A stretch of DNA of 64,000 nt, taken from the NCBI RefSeq assembly GCF_000499845.2, contig NC_023757.2, forward strand, positions 3,878,118 through 3,942,117. The letters run 5' to 3'. The DNA is from Phaseolus vulgaris. Lineage: Eukaryota > Streptophyta > Magnoliopsida > Fabales > Fabaceae. Positions 1 through 10,485 of this stretch are shown piece by piece (within the stretch, counting starts at the first letter, position 1; each line of letters starts with the position of its first letter). The notes beneath the pieces are model-generated. The model had not been told where the DNA came from, ran no database searches, and saw nothing but the letters and a program-made list of their open reading frames with translations. The position numbers and the translations under genes were made by a program.

Positions 1-2198
1 CAGATTATCTCCATTATGAGAATGTCGGCATTGAAACTATGCTAACTACTTGAGTTTCTCCGAATTACAATGTAAATCTTATTTAGATTGAATATTCAAG
101 CAAGCTTCAAGATATTTGATGTCTCTTGTTGAGACGATGATGGTTCGTAACCTACTAGAGAGTCTGAATAAACTATCTATGAACAAATTTTAAAGTTTTG
201 ATATAAAACAAATCCTGCAAGCGATTCATATGCTCAATATGTTTAAGATCAAGCTAACCAAGCTTTAATGTGATAGATATCAAACTCCATCATAGTCTAT
301 CTTATCTTTCAATATTATCTATTTGAATTTGCTTATTATTTTTATTACATAAACAAGTCGTAAGTGAACACATATTTTTTAAATAAATCAAGTAACAAAA
401 TGTTCTTATCAATCAGATAACTTATCTGTTAAAGTAAATGCTTTAACACAAAACGATCATATTGAAAACAATTTTGTAAACAATTTATATAGAGATCTTA
501 ATCTTTCTATATCTACAAACAGTGTGCGAAATTATCTATATTTATAGAAATATATCTAAAGAAAAAGTTCTTAAGTTTAGATCAAGACTTTCCCATAACA
601 AAAGTCTACCTTGAAGAAGATATTAATGAGAACGTCTTACCTGATCAAACCTACACAGTCATATCCAAGAAGTTATATAAAGTGTCCAAGGATGAAGATA
701 AAGATATAATATGAGAGAATAATTGATGTGCATAATTTTAATCAACTTTATAACCTTTAATCATAGCTTTTTTGCATTCTAATTATGAATAAATTCATTA
801 TTTTAATTAGGATTCATATTTATTTTAGTCTTAATTGTTATTACTGTTAATCTTGGATTTTTAGTCACAATAGACAATCTAATCACTCTCATAGTATACA
901 CTCTAGTGGTGGCATAGAGCAAACGATCAAACAACTCATCTGTAAGACTTAACTAAAACACCTTAGTAACATCAAGTTTAATAAAGACAACGATGTAGAA
1001 AGAGTTTGATGTGAACGTATTAGACTAGATAGTCTAATAGAACCGCGTGATAGACGGTCTAATAAACGTTATCGTTATGAAGAAAGTTTATTGTTGCGAG
1101 TGGGCCTAATCAATCAAAATCCAAGTTCATTTTCTGAATCGAAATGAGAAACAAAAACCGAGTAAAAAAAATAGAGAATAATATCTCATAAATCAAAGTG
1201 GAAGCAAATCTTGTTGTAGACTCTTGTACTCAGAATTCGCTCATTTTGGAATTTGAATATTTTCTTAAACTGAGAATTCTCTCTAAGTTCTTGATTAGAA
1301 CTTTTTGTCCTTATCTTTGAGTTTCTAATTCAAAGTGACACATCTTCCTTTACTCATCAATTTCTCTTTATTGTGGCATCAATGAAGGTAGATTGAAGTT
1401 TCTTCATCTCTAATCTCTTTCACATTTTCTATGCTGTTAATCATTCAATGGAAATTTTAGAAAACAATCCTATACATACAAGTAAGTTTTCCATCAACAT
1501 TAAACGGTCTACTGCCTAAACATTTTTAGAAAAAATTGAAACTAAATGATGAACAAAAGTTTCTTAGTCAAATAATCCTACACAACCGAGCTTAAATTGA
1601 ATCTGTGGGCCATTACAGGATATGGCGATGCAGGTGAGTTTGACAAAAGAGGAGAGAAGGGAGTTTGGGTGAGGGTGAAGATGAGGTTCTCATGAGGGAG
1701 AATGGATGGAGGGAAGGGGAGAGAAAGGTGTTAGATTACATTTGTGCATAAATGTGTCACTCTGTATGTAACATCATCATCACTCAACGTCGTTTATGTC
1801 AATTTAACTTAAGGGACCAAATTACATACTTTAAAAAAAAACTTAGGACAAAATTGATTTTTTTAAAAATTATTAGACCGATTGACCCTTAATGTAGGGA
1901 CAAAAAGGTAATTAAACCTTGATTAAATCATGATTGAGATTATATCTATTAGAATATATAGATGAAATGTGAATACAATATGTTTGTATGATTTAATATA
2001 TACAAGTATGAAAGTTTTAAAACTTTAGCTACTTTATTTGGTGTGATTGTGTTGTTGATCAGTTATAATGATATTGTGTTACAAGAAAGAAAAGAAGATG
2101 ATATTGTAAGTATACATTGTTGTAGGAGGACATTCTCAATAGAGATTAGTTGAGAATAAAAAAAGGAAATTATAATTTGTAGTTCTTAATTCCTTTTC

Positions 2199-2235
<37 letters not shown>

Positions 2236-3223
2236 TTTTTTTTACAATAAAATTTTTCTCTTTTTAGAATATATATATATATATATATATAATTTTTTTA
2301 TGATAATAATTTTGAAATGTTTCGTTGTTGATCTAACTGTAAAAAAATGTCACACTTTATTAATAATTTAAGTTATTAAATTTTAATTTAGTACTAATAT
2401 ATACTGAAAATAATTTTTTATATTCACATTAATATGGATGTTCATTTTTTTATTTTATATTAAAACAATGTTAAAAAAAAGTTACTCCTTATTATTACTC
2501 GTACTTATAAAGTACAACAATTTTAACACTATTACAAAAATTAAATTAATTTTTAATGATCGTTAAGTACATTTTTAAATATTTTAAATACTTGTGATTT
2601 TAAAATTATTTGTAATAGTATTAATTTTCATTAATAAAGATTTTAAATATATTTTTTAATAATTTTAAATATTTATTGTTGAATAAAACAAATTTAAATT
2701 TTTAAAAAATGAATTTAACTTTTATTTTGACTTTATCAAAGAAAAATAATTCTAGATTGCTTATTTCAGTAAAAAAATTCATTTTTATACTTATAAAATA
2801 ATCACACCATAATTAATAACGTAACATAATTTTTTTATATTACTTTTTTAGCATTCTTTATTAAATGTTCATTAATATTAATTCATAGCTATTAATTTTT
2901 TTAATCAATGTAGTTATTTAAAGTTTTTATTATTATTACATTTAATGATCCAACCTCTATATATAACATATTATTAATATTAAAAAATTAAATTAAACAC
3001 AAAAATATATATACAATTAATTTTTAAATCCTTTTTATATTTTCAGCCTCTTAGAAAATGTAAATAAATTTTCTAATAATTAAAATAATTTAACTAAAAT
3101 TAATTAATTAAAAAAAAAGTATTTTCTGTTGTTTAAAAAAGTCAAAAAAAAACCATACTAGAATTCAGTTCCCGAAAAATTAAATTCCTACTGTCACCCA
3201 TACAATTAGAATTGTAGTAATGA
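1..3223. other. AT-rich intergenic DNA, no gene recognised
   Basis: I see no convincing coding region. The first 1.6 kb is less AT-rich than what follows and could be old retroelement DNA, but no domain is readable. Around 1640-1730 there is a short purine-rich (G/A) stretch. From 1.9 kb to 3.2 kb the DNA is extremely AT-rich with homopolymer runs and two TA microsatellites (listed separately). Confidence 0.6.
2202..2231. repeat. (TA)n microsatellite
   Basis: About 15 uninterrupted TA units. A second (AT)n run of about 11 units lies at 2270-2291, separated by a T-rich spacer. Confidence 0.9.
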
Positions 3224-3315
3224 ATGAAATATATAATTGGCTCAATATGCTATCTCAGTACATTTTTATGTCCAAAGAGTTGTCGGTGGAGAAAAAATTT
3301 GTTCATAATTGACAC

Positions 3316-3323
3316 TATAAAAG
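3316..3323 (+). promoter_or_regulatory. TATA box of the GDSL gene
   Basis: TATAAAAG lies 79 bases upstream of the ATG at 3395. This places transcription start near 3345-3350 and argues against the upstream in-frame ATG at 3224, which would lie before the promoter. Confidence 0.6.
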
Positions 3324-3394
3324 GGAAAGCAATTGAAACAAAGCAAAGCAGAGAGAATCTTTGTTGGTTCACTTGCACAGAATACACTCTCAAA

Positions 3395-5118
3395 ATGAAT
3401 ATCTGCTATTTCACCCTTTGGTTTGTGTTAACTTTGGTCTTACCCTTATCATCATCATCATCATTACTCAACTCAAAAACTCCTGCTTTGTATATTTTTG
3501 GTGACTCTCTGATTGATTGTGGAAACAACATCCATCTTCCAAGTGGTGGAGATTCTTTTCTTCCTTATGGTATAGACTTCATGCATGGCAAACCTACAGG
3601 TCGAGCCACAAATGGAAAAACTGTGGCTGATTTCCTTGGTAACATCACTGTGCCATTTGGGTATTTATGATTCAACTTTGTTCCATAAATTGGTGTTCAT
3701 TGTTGTTACAAGCTTTTCATTTCCCACAAGTTAAGTATACATACTAGGTTTTCAATTTGAATACCTATGACAAAATCCTAAGAACCACAAAACATCTTGT
3801 TTGATTTTCATTTGAACTTAAATTTTCTCAAAATTAACAAATGATGACTTCTCTTTTCAAAATATATTACATCTAACTTATATTTATCAGTTTTGTTAAA
3901 CATATTTCATCGTATAGTATGCAAGTAAGTGTGAGTTTTCTTTCTATGCAGCTATACATTTAGGACTACCCTTAACCCCTCCCTACTTGGGTCTTTCGAA
4001 TCATGAAAGGAACAAAGTAAGCACAGGCATTAATTATGCATCTGGTGGGTCTGGTATTCTGCCAGATACCAACAACGTAAGTTAATGTCACCATTATATT
4101 TATCAGTTCAGGTAACTTTTTGTCTTTGACATGATGTACCCTTTTGGTTGCAGATTACGTCTTTGACACTAGACAAACAAATTATGTTCTTTCATAGGAC
4201 TGTTAAGCATAATTTGCCTAAGATGTTCGCTGAGAATGAAAAATTAGAGAAACATATTTCTGAATCCTTGTTTTTTGTCTCTACTGGGGTGAATGATCAC
4301 TTCCATAATGAAACCTTCCGTGGCAACAAGAGATTCGCTTTTTTCCTTCTAAGTCAATTCACCCTGCGCATCCAGGTACATATTTCATGTGACAGAAAAC
4401 TTGCAATTCGTGTTTGCATTTGTACACAAAGAATATCCATCGACAATAGTATCAAAACTGGGAAATTTCTTTTGTTTTCTTGCAGAGAATGTATAGCCTT
4501 GGAGCAAGAAAATTTTTGGTGAACAACATTCCCCCAGCAGGTTGCTTTCCATCAAAAGCTATCCACACGAGACCAATTGGAAAATGTGATGAGAAAATAA
4601 ACAAAGGGATCATGTTTTACAATAAGAGGTTGCGTGAAGTACTCCATAAACTCCAATCAAAGCTTCCTGGCTTCACCTTTGTACATTCAGATCTCTATGG
4701 ATTCCTTAAGAAAATGCAGCAAAATGGAAGTTATTATGGTAAGAAGAAACCAAATTGCATTCATCGTCAACAAATAGAATCTAGTTTAATATGTCAATAA
4801 ATTAGCACACTTATTAGCTAATTCTTATCAGCTTCTACATGTTGTTATTGTTTGTTTTAGAATTTGAAGTTCTGTCACAGTTTTGTTCTATATTAGACCT
4901 ATCAGAACAAATATTTTTTTTTATTTGCAGGAATAGTGGAAAGATGGAAACCTTGTTGCCCCAATACCATTTCTGGTGATCTCAAATGTAAGCCAAACAG
5001 TGTTCCTTGTGCAAACAGAGACACTCATCTTTTCTTTGATCCATTCCACCCCACCCAAATCGCAAACCAAGTATATGCATTGCACTGCTTCAATGAGGAG
5101 ATTATTTGCAAGCCCTGA
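3395..5118 (+). CDS. GDSL esterase/lipase (SGNH hydrolase), five exons
   Basis: This encodes a secreted plant GDSL-type esterase/lipase of about 343 residues, a normal family length. Exons are 3395-3638, 3952-4076, 4154-4375, 4486-4738 and 4931-5118. All junctions are GT-AG and the phases keep one open frame. Residues 1-27 form a hydrophobic signal peptide ending in a Ser-rich stretch, so entry to the secretory pathway is expected. The family blocks are present: [10 protein letters not shown] with nucleophile Ser38, the NYASGGSGI oxyanion Gly block from exon 2, GVND at 168-171, and DPFH with Asp318 and His321 completing the triad. Exon 4 begins with the family's [16 protein letters not shown] segment. 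In-frame codons extend upstream to 3224, but the signal peptide and the TATA box at 3316 favour the ATG at 3395. The substrate cannot be inferred. An AATAAA poly(A) signal lies at 5252-5257. The gene looks intact. Confidence 0.9.
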
Positions 5119-5600
5119 GGCTTCAAACTGTTCTTGCAAGTCTAGTTCTGTTCTGTGTGATTGCTTTGTTGTAATTCCTATCAAAATCCTAGCTAGTTTA
5201 AACCTAGCCGACAGAAAGTATAAGAAGATTGTCGACAAAAAATAATTATCAAATAAACATATTCTCATGTCGAAACACTGAATGTAAATGAGAGAAAAAC
5301 TTATAAACGTCAAGATAAAATTAATGCAGTCTTCATAACAAAAGTCAAATTAATAATATATTGAAGCTCCAATGATCAAAGCATTTTTTCAAGATTATTT
5401 TGATTGATGTTTATGCTAAACTCGTGGTCCCTTAGAAATTTCTTGATTACCTTGTCATCTTCTTAAATTAAACACATGTAAATACAAATGGTAAAGTTTC
5501 TAAGAAAATAATTATTTCCCCAAACTTTACACAACGCCTATAATTTGCTCTTAGTTTGCTAAGATCCCAAATGAGGAATGTGGAGTATGATGATGGTATT
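5119..5600. other. GDSL 3' UTR and short intergenic spacer
   Basis: The 3' UTR probably ends shortly after the AATAAA at 5252. The rest is AT-rich spacer with no further gene seen. Confidence 0.5.
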
Positions 5601-5603
5601 GAA

Positions 5604-5652
5604 GGTTGCAAAAACCATGGTCTTCGCAGACTGCTTTTTTCTGAAAGGTGAC
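5604..5652 (+). pseudogene. Possible exon 1 remnant of a class III peroxidase
   Basis: One frame reads MVFADCFF, resembling the distal-histidine block MHFHDCF of plant peroxidases with both histidines lost. It sits about 450 bases before a clear peroxidase exon 2, a plausible intron 1 length. The match is short, so this is only a suggestion. Confidence 0.3.
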
Positions 5653-6097
5653 CAAACTCAAGGATTTTTGAAAGTCATTGGGTTCTTAGAAAATTGTTGC
5701 ATTAGTTAGGTAAGTGTTATTTCAATTTGATTTTATTGTTTTAATGCTCGTGCTCGTCACCAATTTGGATTAAATTTCAACACGCATTAAGTTTAAGGGA
5801 GAATATGACCAATTTTGCAAACTCAATTATTGTGGTTCTGTTTAGGAAAACAAAAATATATGCAATTCTAGTATTTGTTTCTATTAAAAGACACAAAATT
5901 ACATCGACTTGACCAATATCAAGAAAGAATTGTGTAATCATTTGACTTGATAATACTGAAAAACCATATCCAAATTGCGACTAAAATAGCCACCAATTTT
6001 TTTGACTCCCTCCTTCCTCTAGATTGTTTGTTTCTGCTTCATTTGATGTGTCATTAATAAAATCAATTTTTCTTATTTTTCCCCTATTTTCTTGAAG

Positions 6098-6332
<235 letters not shown>

Positions 6333-6399
6333 TAAACAATTGTTATGTCTTTCAGAATTGATAATTGCACTAAGGTAAATTGTATCTACAGGTCTTGAC

Positions 6400-6822
6400 C
6401 TATGTAGCACAGACACTGACACAGACACTGATACGACACGGACACGAAGATACGTAAAATATCTAAAATGTAGGATATGGGACACAGATCTATATATTAT
6501 ATAATTATGAATTATATAAATTGACAATATAGATTTATGTGCACAAGTATGTTTTAGATTATTTTTTGGAGTAGAAAAATATTTTTCATGAGTGGCTCAC
6601 AAGTATTTGTTTCTTATTTTTATAATCATAATAACAATTTATACAATAAAGTTTAAAATTTTAAAAAATTAATATATTTCTTCTTTTTAAAATTGTGTTA
6701 AAATTGTATTAAAATTGTCATAAATCTAACAAATACTTTTTGAATTAGACACTTCACAGATACGTGTCCTACAGATGTCATACGAATGTGACACCAACAC
6801 GTCATTTAAGAGGAGTGTCTGT
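6400..6822 (+). mobile_element. ~420 bp TIR element (MITE-like), copy 1, in peroxidase intron 2
   Basis: The element starts CTATGTAGCACAGACAC and ends in AGTGTCTGT, so its termini share inverted ACAGACAC-type sequence. It is flanked on both sides by GTCTTGAC (6392-6399 and 6823-6830), a candidate 8-bp target duplication, which would fit a hAT-type insertion. It lies between exon 2 and exon 3 of the peroxidase pseudogene. A second, diverged copy in opposite orientation lies at about 7304-7706. It has no coding capacity. Confidence 0.7.
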
Positions 6823-6854
6823 GTCTTGACTAATGTTATAAATATATTCTATAG

Positions 6855-6935
6855 TGTGGAGGACCTACATGGATGTTTCTATAGGAACAAAGGATGGAAG
6901 AACATCTAAGGCCAGTGAAACCATATAGTTACAAA
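6855..6935 (+). pseudogene. Class III peroxidase pseudogene, start of exon 3
   Basis: After an AG acceptor at 6853-6854 the reading is GGPTW. A one-base loss follows, then DVSIGTKDGRTSKASETI, followed by an in-frame stop. This is the start of peroxidase exon 3 (GGPTWDVPxGRKDG in the family). The homology stops near 6935. The rest of exon 3, including the proximal heme histidine, is absent and unrelated GC-rich sequence follows. Confidence 0.85.
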
Positions 6936-7015
6936 AGCCACAAGCACAAACAACCCATTCAAAATCATAAAACGACAAAAGACCCAAAAAGAAAACCCAC
7001 TTACCTTCTCGTCGG

Positions 7016-7123
7016 TCCTCGCACTCCGACCGCAAGTCCTTCACACTCCGGTCACAAGCTCCTCGCACAACACCGCAACCTCTTCACACTCCGGTCGCAA
7101 GCTCTTCGCACACCACCGCAACC
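7016..7123. repeat. GC-rich tandem array, about five 22-bp units
   Basis: Imperfect units of the form tcctcgcactccgaccgcaag begin near 7016, 7037, 7059, 7081 and 7103. The array lies between the two inverted copies of the TIR element and is much more GC-rich than the flanks. It creates short ORFs on both strands that I do not believe are genes. Confidence 0.75.
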
Positions 7124-7303
7124 ACTTTGTGAAGTCACTCTTTCTCGTTGTTCCTCTCTTCCAAAGAATACCACGAACGGGAGACTTGAAGACCGGTTCT
7201 GCAAATTAAAATTTCTCCTTGCATTACTATTTTACAAAATTGCCCCAGCCACGTAATCAACTTAGCCACGTCACAAAGTTGTATTTTGCCCTATGAGGTT
7301 CGA

Positions 7304-7706
7304 ACACACTTCTTCTTAAATGACGTATGACACATGTATCTCTGTCGACACTCGTACGATACTTATCGAGTGAAGTGTTCGATTCAAACAAATATTTGTT
7401 GGATTTTTGAAGATTCTATCATGGTTCTAACACAATTTTAAAAAGTGTAAATACAATAACTTTCTAAAAACTCAAATTTATCGCATAAATTTTTATTATA
7501 ATTATAAAAATAAGAACAAATTCTTTTGAACCAGTTATGAAAAATATATTTCTTCTTCCAAAAGAATCAGAAACATACTTTTACACATAAATATTTATTT
7601 TCAATTTATATAATTCAAAATTATATAATATATAAATTCGTGTCTAATATCCTACATTTTAGAGATTATACGTATATCCATATCCGTTCGTATATGTGTT
7701 TTATAG
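7304..7706 (-). mobile_element. ~400 bp TIR element, copy 2, inverted relative to copy 1
   Basis: The reverse complement matches copy 1 at 6400-6822 over nearly its whole length: shared CTAAAATGTAGGATAT, ATATATTATATAATT, CTTATTTTTATAAT and CACTTCAC segments in the same order. The 7706 end reads TGTGTTTTATAG against the TGTGCTACATAG expected from copy 1. I could not find a clear target duplication. Confidence 0.7.
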
Positions 7707-7739
7707 ATTCTGACGCAAGGGGTTTATGGGTGTCGAAAA

Positions 7740-8184
7740 ATTATTTTCCATTTTTATTTGCTTGCTATTATACTGCGAAAGAACACAACACAGTGTCACC
7801 CTAACCTGAATCCGTTACGCGAAAACCCCAAATTTTCTCAAACTAAAACCACACTTCATCTTCTTCATTAACGGTAACGGTAAGTCCTTCTTCTCTATCT
7901 GTTTATGAACCCTAATTTATTTCAATCCTTTAATATCTACGCACATAAAATTTCGTTTGTTCCTATATGTTATGTGTATGCGTGTATATGACTTAAGAGA
8001 AACGCGACACTGAATTTGTTTTCCTTTCAATAACTCCAGATAAGAAAAGATTAAAAACCTTCAATTGTTGATTCTTTATGTTACTATTGCATAGTGAATG
8101 GTACCATGTTCATGTCAGTGAACAAGCACTGGAACTTACTTTCATAGATCATTGTGAAGGCGTGTTTATTCTGTTTGTCAACTA
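7740..8184 (+). other. Possible 5' leader and first intron of the downstream methyltransferase gene
   Basis: The stretch 7790-7882 has the composition of a plant 5' UTR, ending in a plausible donor (ACG|GTAAGT at about 7882). T-rich, intron-like sequence follows. It contains no ATG that can be linked by splicing to the methyltransferase exon at 10486, so the link is an inference from position only. Confidence 0.3.
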
Positions 8185-8764
8185 ATTGATTGGGTTGTTT
8201 GATTCGGAGATACTAGGGAAAGGGATTGCTTGAAGGCGATTCTGCATAGGATTTATGGGAAGTTTATGGTGCATAGACCCTATATTCGGAAATCTATTAA
8301 CAATATATTTTATCGCTTTGTGTTTGAGACTGAGAAGCACAGTGGGATTGGTGAGTTGCTGGAGATTTTTTGGAGTGTGATTACTGGGTTTGCTTTACCC
8401 TTGAAAGAGGAACACAAAATCATGTGGAGGGTTTTGGTCCCCTTGCACAAGCCGAAATCAATCGGGGTCTACTTTCAGCAATTGTCCTACTGGGTTATGC
8501 AATTTATAGAGAAGGAGCCCAAGTTAGCGAGTATTGTCATAAGGAGTTTGTTGAAATATTGACCAGCAACAAATAGTCAGAAAGAGGTGATCTTTCTTGG
8601 TGAACTGGAAGAAATTTTGGAAGTAATTAACATGGTAGAGTTCCAGAGGATCAAGGTTCCTTTGTTTTGGCAGATTGGATGCTGCATAAACAGCTTACAC
8701 TTTCAGGTGGCTGAAAGGGCCCTTTTCTTTTGGAACAATGACCACATTGTGAACTTTATTGCAC
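8185..8764 (+). pseudogene. Protein phosphatase 2A B' (B56) regulatory subunit fragment
   Basis: Translation gives a near-continuous match to the central B56 repeat region: [45 protein letters not shown], then [16 protein letters not shown]. In intact family members this is the HEAT-like core that binds the A scaffold and catalytic subunits. It is dead as a gene. There is a one-base indel near 8207-8212, the conserved Trp after LLKY is a TGA stop at about 8560-8562, and both the N- and C-terminal parts of the family are missing. About 190 codons are represented. Homology ends abruptly near 8764 and a guanylate kinase fragment follows in the same orientation. Confidence 0.9.
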
Positions 8765-9004
8765 CTTCCTCTGCCGCCTCTCTCTCTTGTTTTCTCTTTC
8801 TCTCTCATTGCATAACATACCTTGTTTTCATTCTTACAAATCCAAAGTTGAAAAGATTGTCAACAAGGGAAGACACAAGTTGAACCTCAAAGGAACAACA
8901 CACAGTGCCACCTCAAAAATAGATCGAAGAAACCTTTTCTTTTATGTGCACAACCCAACTTGCAGCTATTATTGTAAGGATTAGATTCTGACAAGGATTT
9001 CTCT

Positions 9005-9318
9005 ATGGGAGAAGCACCTATTATCATTTGTCAAGACCTGCAGCATGGAAATGACAATGACTTTGAATCAAATGGTGATAAAAAGTATGTCATTGGTGGA
9101 ACCGCTGGTGAATTTTTTTTATGTGAACAAATGTCCTGGGGAATGGGTTAATGTTGTTGAGCTAGGAACTAAACCCATTTCATGTAATGGCCACTCAGCC
9201 ATACGTTTGAAAGACAAAATACTAATTCTTAGGAAAAATTCTAACCCAGATGACTGTATATGTTCTGGAGGTGGACACTACGTTTGTCAAGCAGCAGCAG
9301 AAAAAAAAATTGGGGACT
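9005..9318 (+). pseudogene. Plant guanylate kinase N-terminal fragment
   Basis: The reading starts MGEAPIIICQDLQHGNDND and KKYVIGGT. It shifts frame near 9139, continues GEWVNVVELGTKPISCNGHS and ILILRKNSNPDDCI, shifts again near 9260, and ends EVDTTFVKQQQKKKLGTED. This order matches the N-terminal kelch-like extension of plant cytosolic guanylate kinases as I remember it. The P-loop and GMP-binding kinase domain that should follow are absent. Homology stops around 9318 and passes directly into a pentatricopeptide reading. Confidence 0.8.
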
Positions 9319-9663
9319 GAGGATGTAGCATTCTTTGCATGTTGTGTTCATGGTAATGTTTTAATAGGAGAGGCAGCTTTTTCTTGAGATGGATCCTCAA
9401 GATAGTGGTATTTATGTTTTGCTTGCTAGCAGGTACAGTGAGGCAAAAATGTGGGAGGAGGAAAGAAATATATAAAGGAGAGAGGAGTAGAAAAGACTCC
9501 TGTTTGCAGCTCAATTGGAATCAATGGAATCCTGCATGAGTTTGTGGCCAAGGATGTGTTACAACTTACATCCTCAGTCTGAACAGATTTATGCCTGGTT
9601 TCATTGACAAAGCAACTGGAGTTTCTTGTATTTACATGTGACATTCCTGTTTATGGAGATAAT
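9319..9663 (+). pseudogene. Pentatricopeptide repeat (PPR) protein C-terminal fragment
   Basis: Broken frames read FACCVHGNVLIGEAA, LEMDPQDSGIYVLLASRYSE, AKMWEEERN, KTPVCSSIGINGILHEFVAK, HPQSEQIYAWF and LTKQLEFLVFTCDIPVYGD. This is the last PPR motif plus E/E+ motif block of a PLS-class PPR protein, a family that acts in organellar RNA processing. Several frameshifts and stops make it non-functional. It joins the guanylate kinase fragment with no spacer, in the same orientation. Confidence 0.8.
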
Positions 9664-10485
9664 TTTTTCTCCTAAACTTGTCAGTTTGTTTTCTCTATTT
9701 CTTTTGCCCATTTAGTCACGCTCTTCCCTGAATAGCTTGTACCTATTTTTCATTCTATCTAGGGTATCCTACCTTAGAAAATATATGTAATTTTGCAGAC
9801 ATATTTCTCCTATCATGCGACTTTTCACTGATTTTTTTCAATCTTCTTATTCCCCTTCATATAACTTGTAAGTTTATTACAGGGGGATACAGAGTAGGTA
9901 TTTGATTATTATTTGTGTCTCTACTTCAGTGTGTTAATTGGAAAACTTGAAGACTTGTACATCATCAAATATTCTTTGTTAGCCACCCACATGTATGGAT
10001 TTAATTATGCTTGATTCAAACTGCTGGTACCATGTTAAAGGCACCTTCTCTTCTACTAAATTGTGTCAAATATTATACATTGGTAAACAAGACTGTGTTT
10101 GTGAATGCATAATGGTTCCGGACAAGATTCACATATATCTACTTACGTTAGCTTCCCTGCATTGTGCATTTTTTAGTTTATTTTTTCTTGCTGCTTGTTT
10201 CTACTCTTTTTTTTCTTAATATTAATATCAACAACTAAATTACTCTGTCGTTTCTGGCTCAGGAGGCGTAGGAAGAAAATTGATATTGTAAATTTTGTCT
10301 TGAAATTGACCAGTGCAAGTCAGAGCTGGATTCAACAAGGTCATTCGTGTATCACTGCCAAAGTGAACACCGGTAAATGGTATGGTGGGCAAAAATCTTG
10401 GTTACTTCCACTACCCCAGACCCTTTTTACTTGTGAATTGCATTGAACCATTGAGGTTTACTGACAGTTATCTGTTCAATGATAG
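9664..10485 (+). other. Unassigned sequence between the fragment cluster and the methyltransferase exon
   Basis: I recognise no domain here. One open frame at about 10262-10400 (RRRKKIDIVNFVLKL...) lies between plausible splice sites (CAG|GAGG at about 10261 and ACCG|GTAAAT at about 10372). It could be another captured exon or an upstream exon of the methyltransferase gene. No match is evident to me. Confidence 0.3.

Noticed and set aside
3224..3394. N-terminal extension of the GDSL gene to the ATG at 3224
   Set aside because: It lies mostly upstream of the TATA box and would bury the signal peptide. The ATG at 3395 fits the family.
6865..7256. ORFs of 67 and 120 codons between the inverted elements
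   Set aside because: They mix a shifted peroxidase exon with a tandem array. No coherent protein results.
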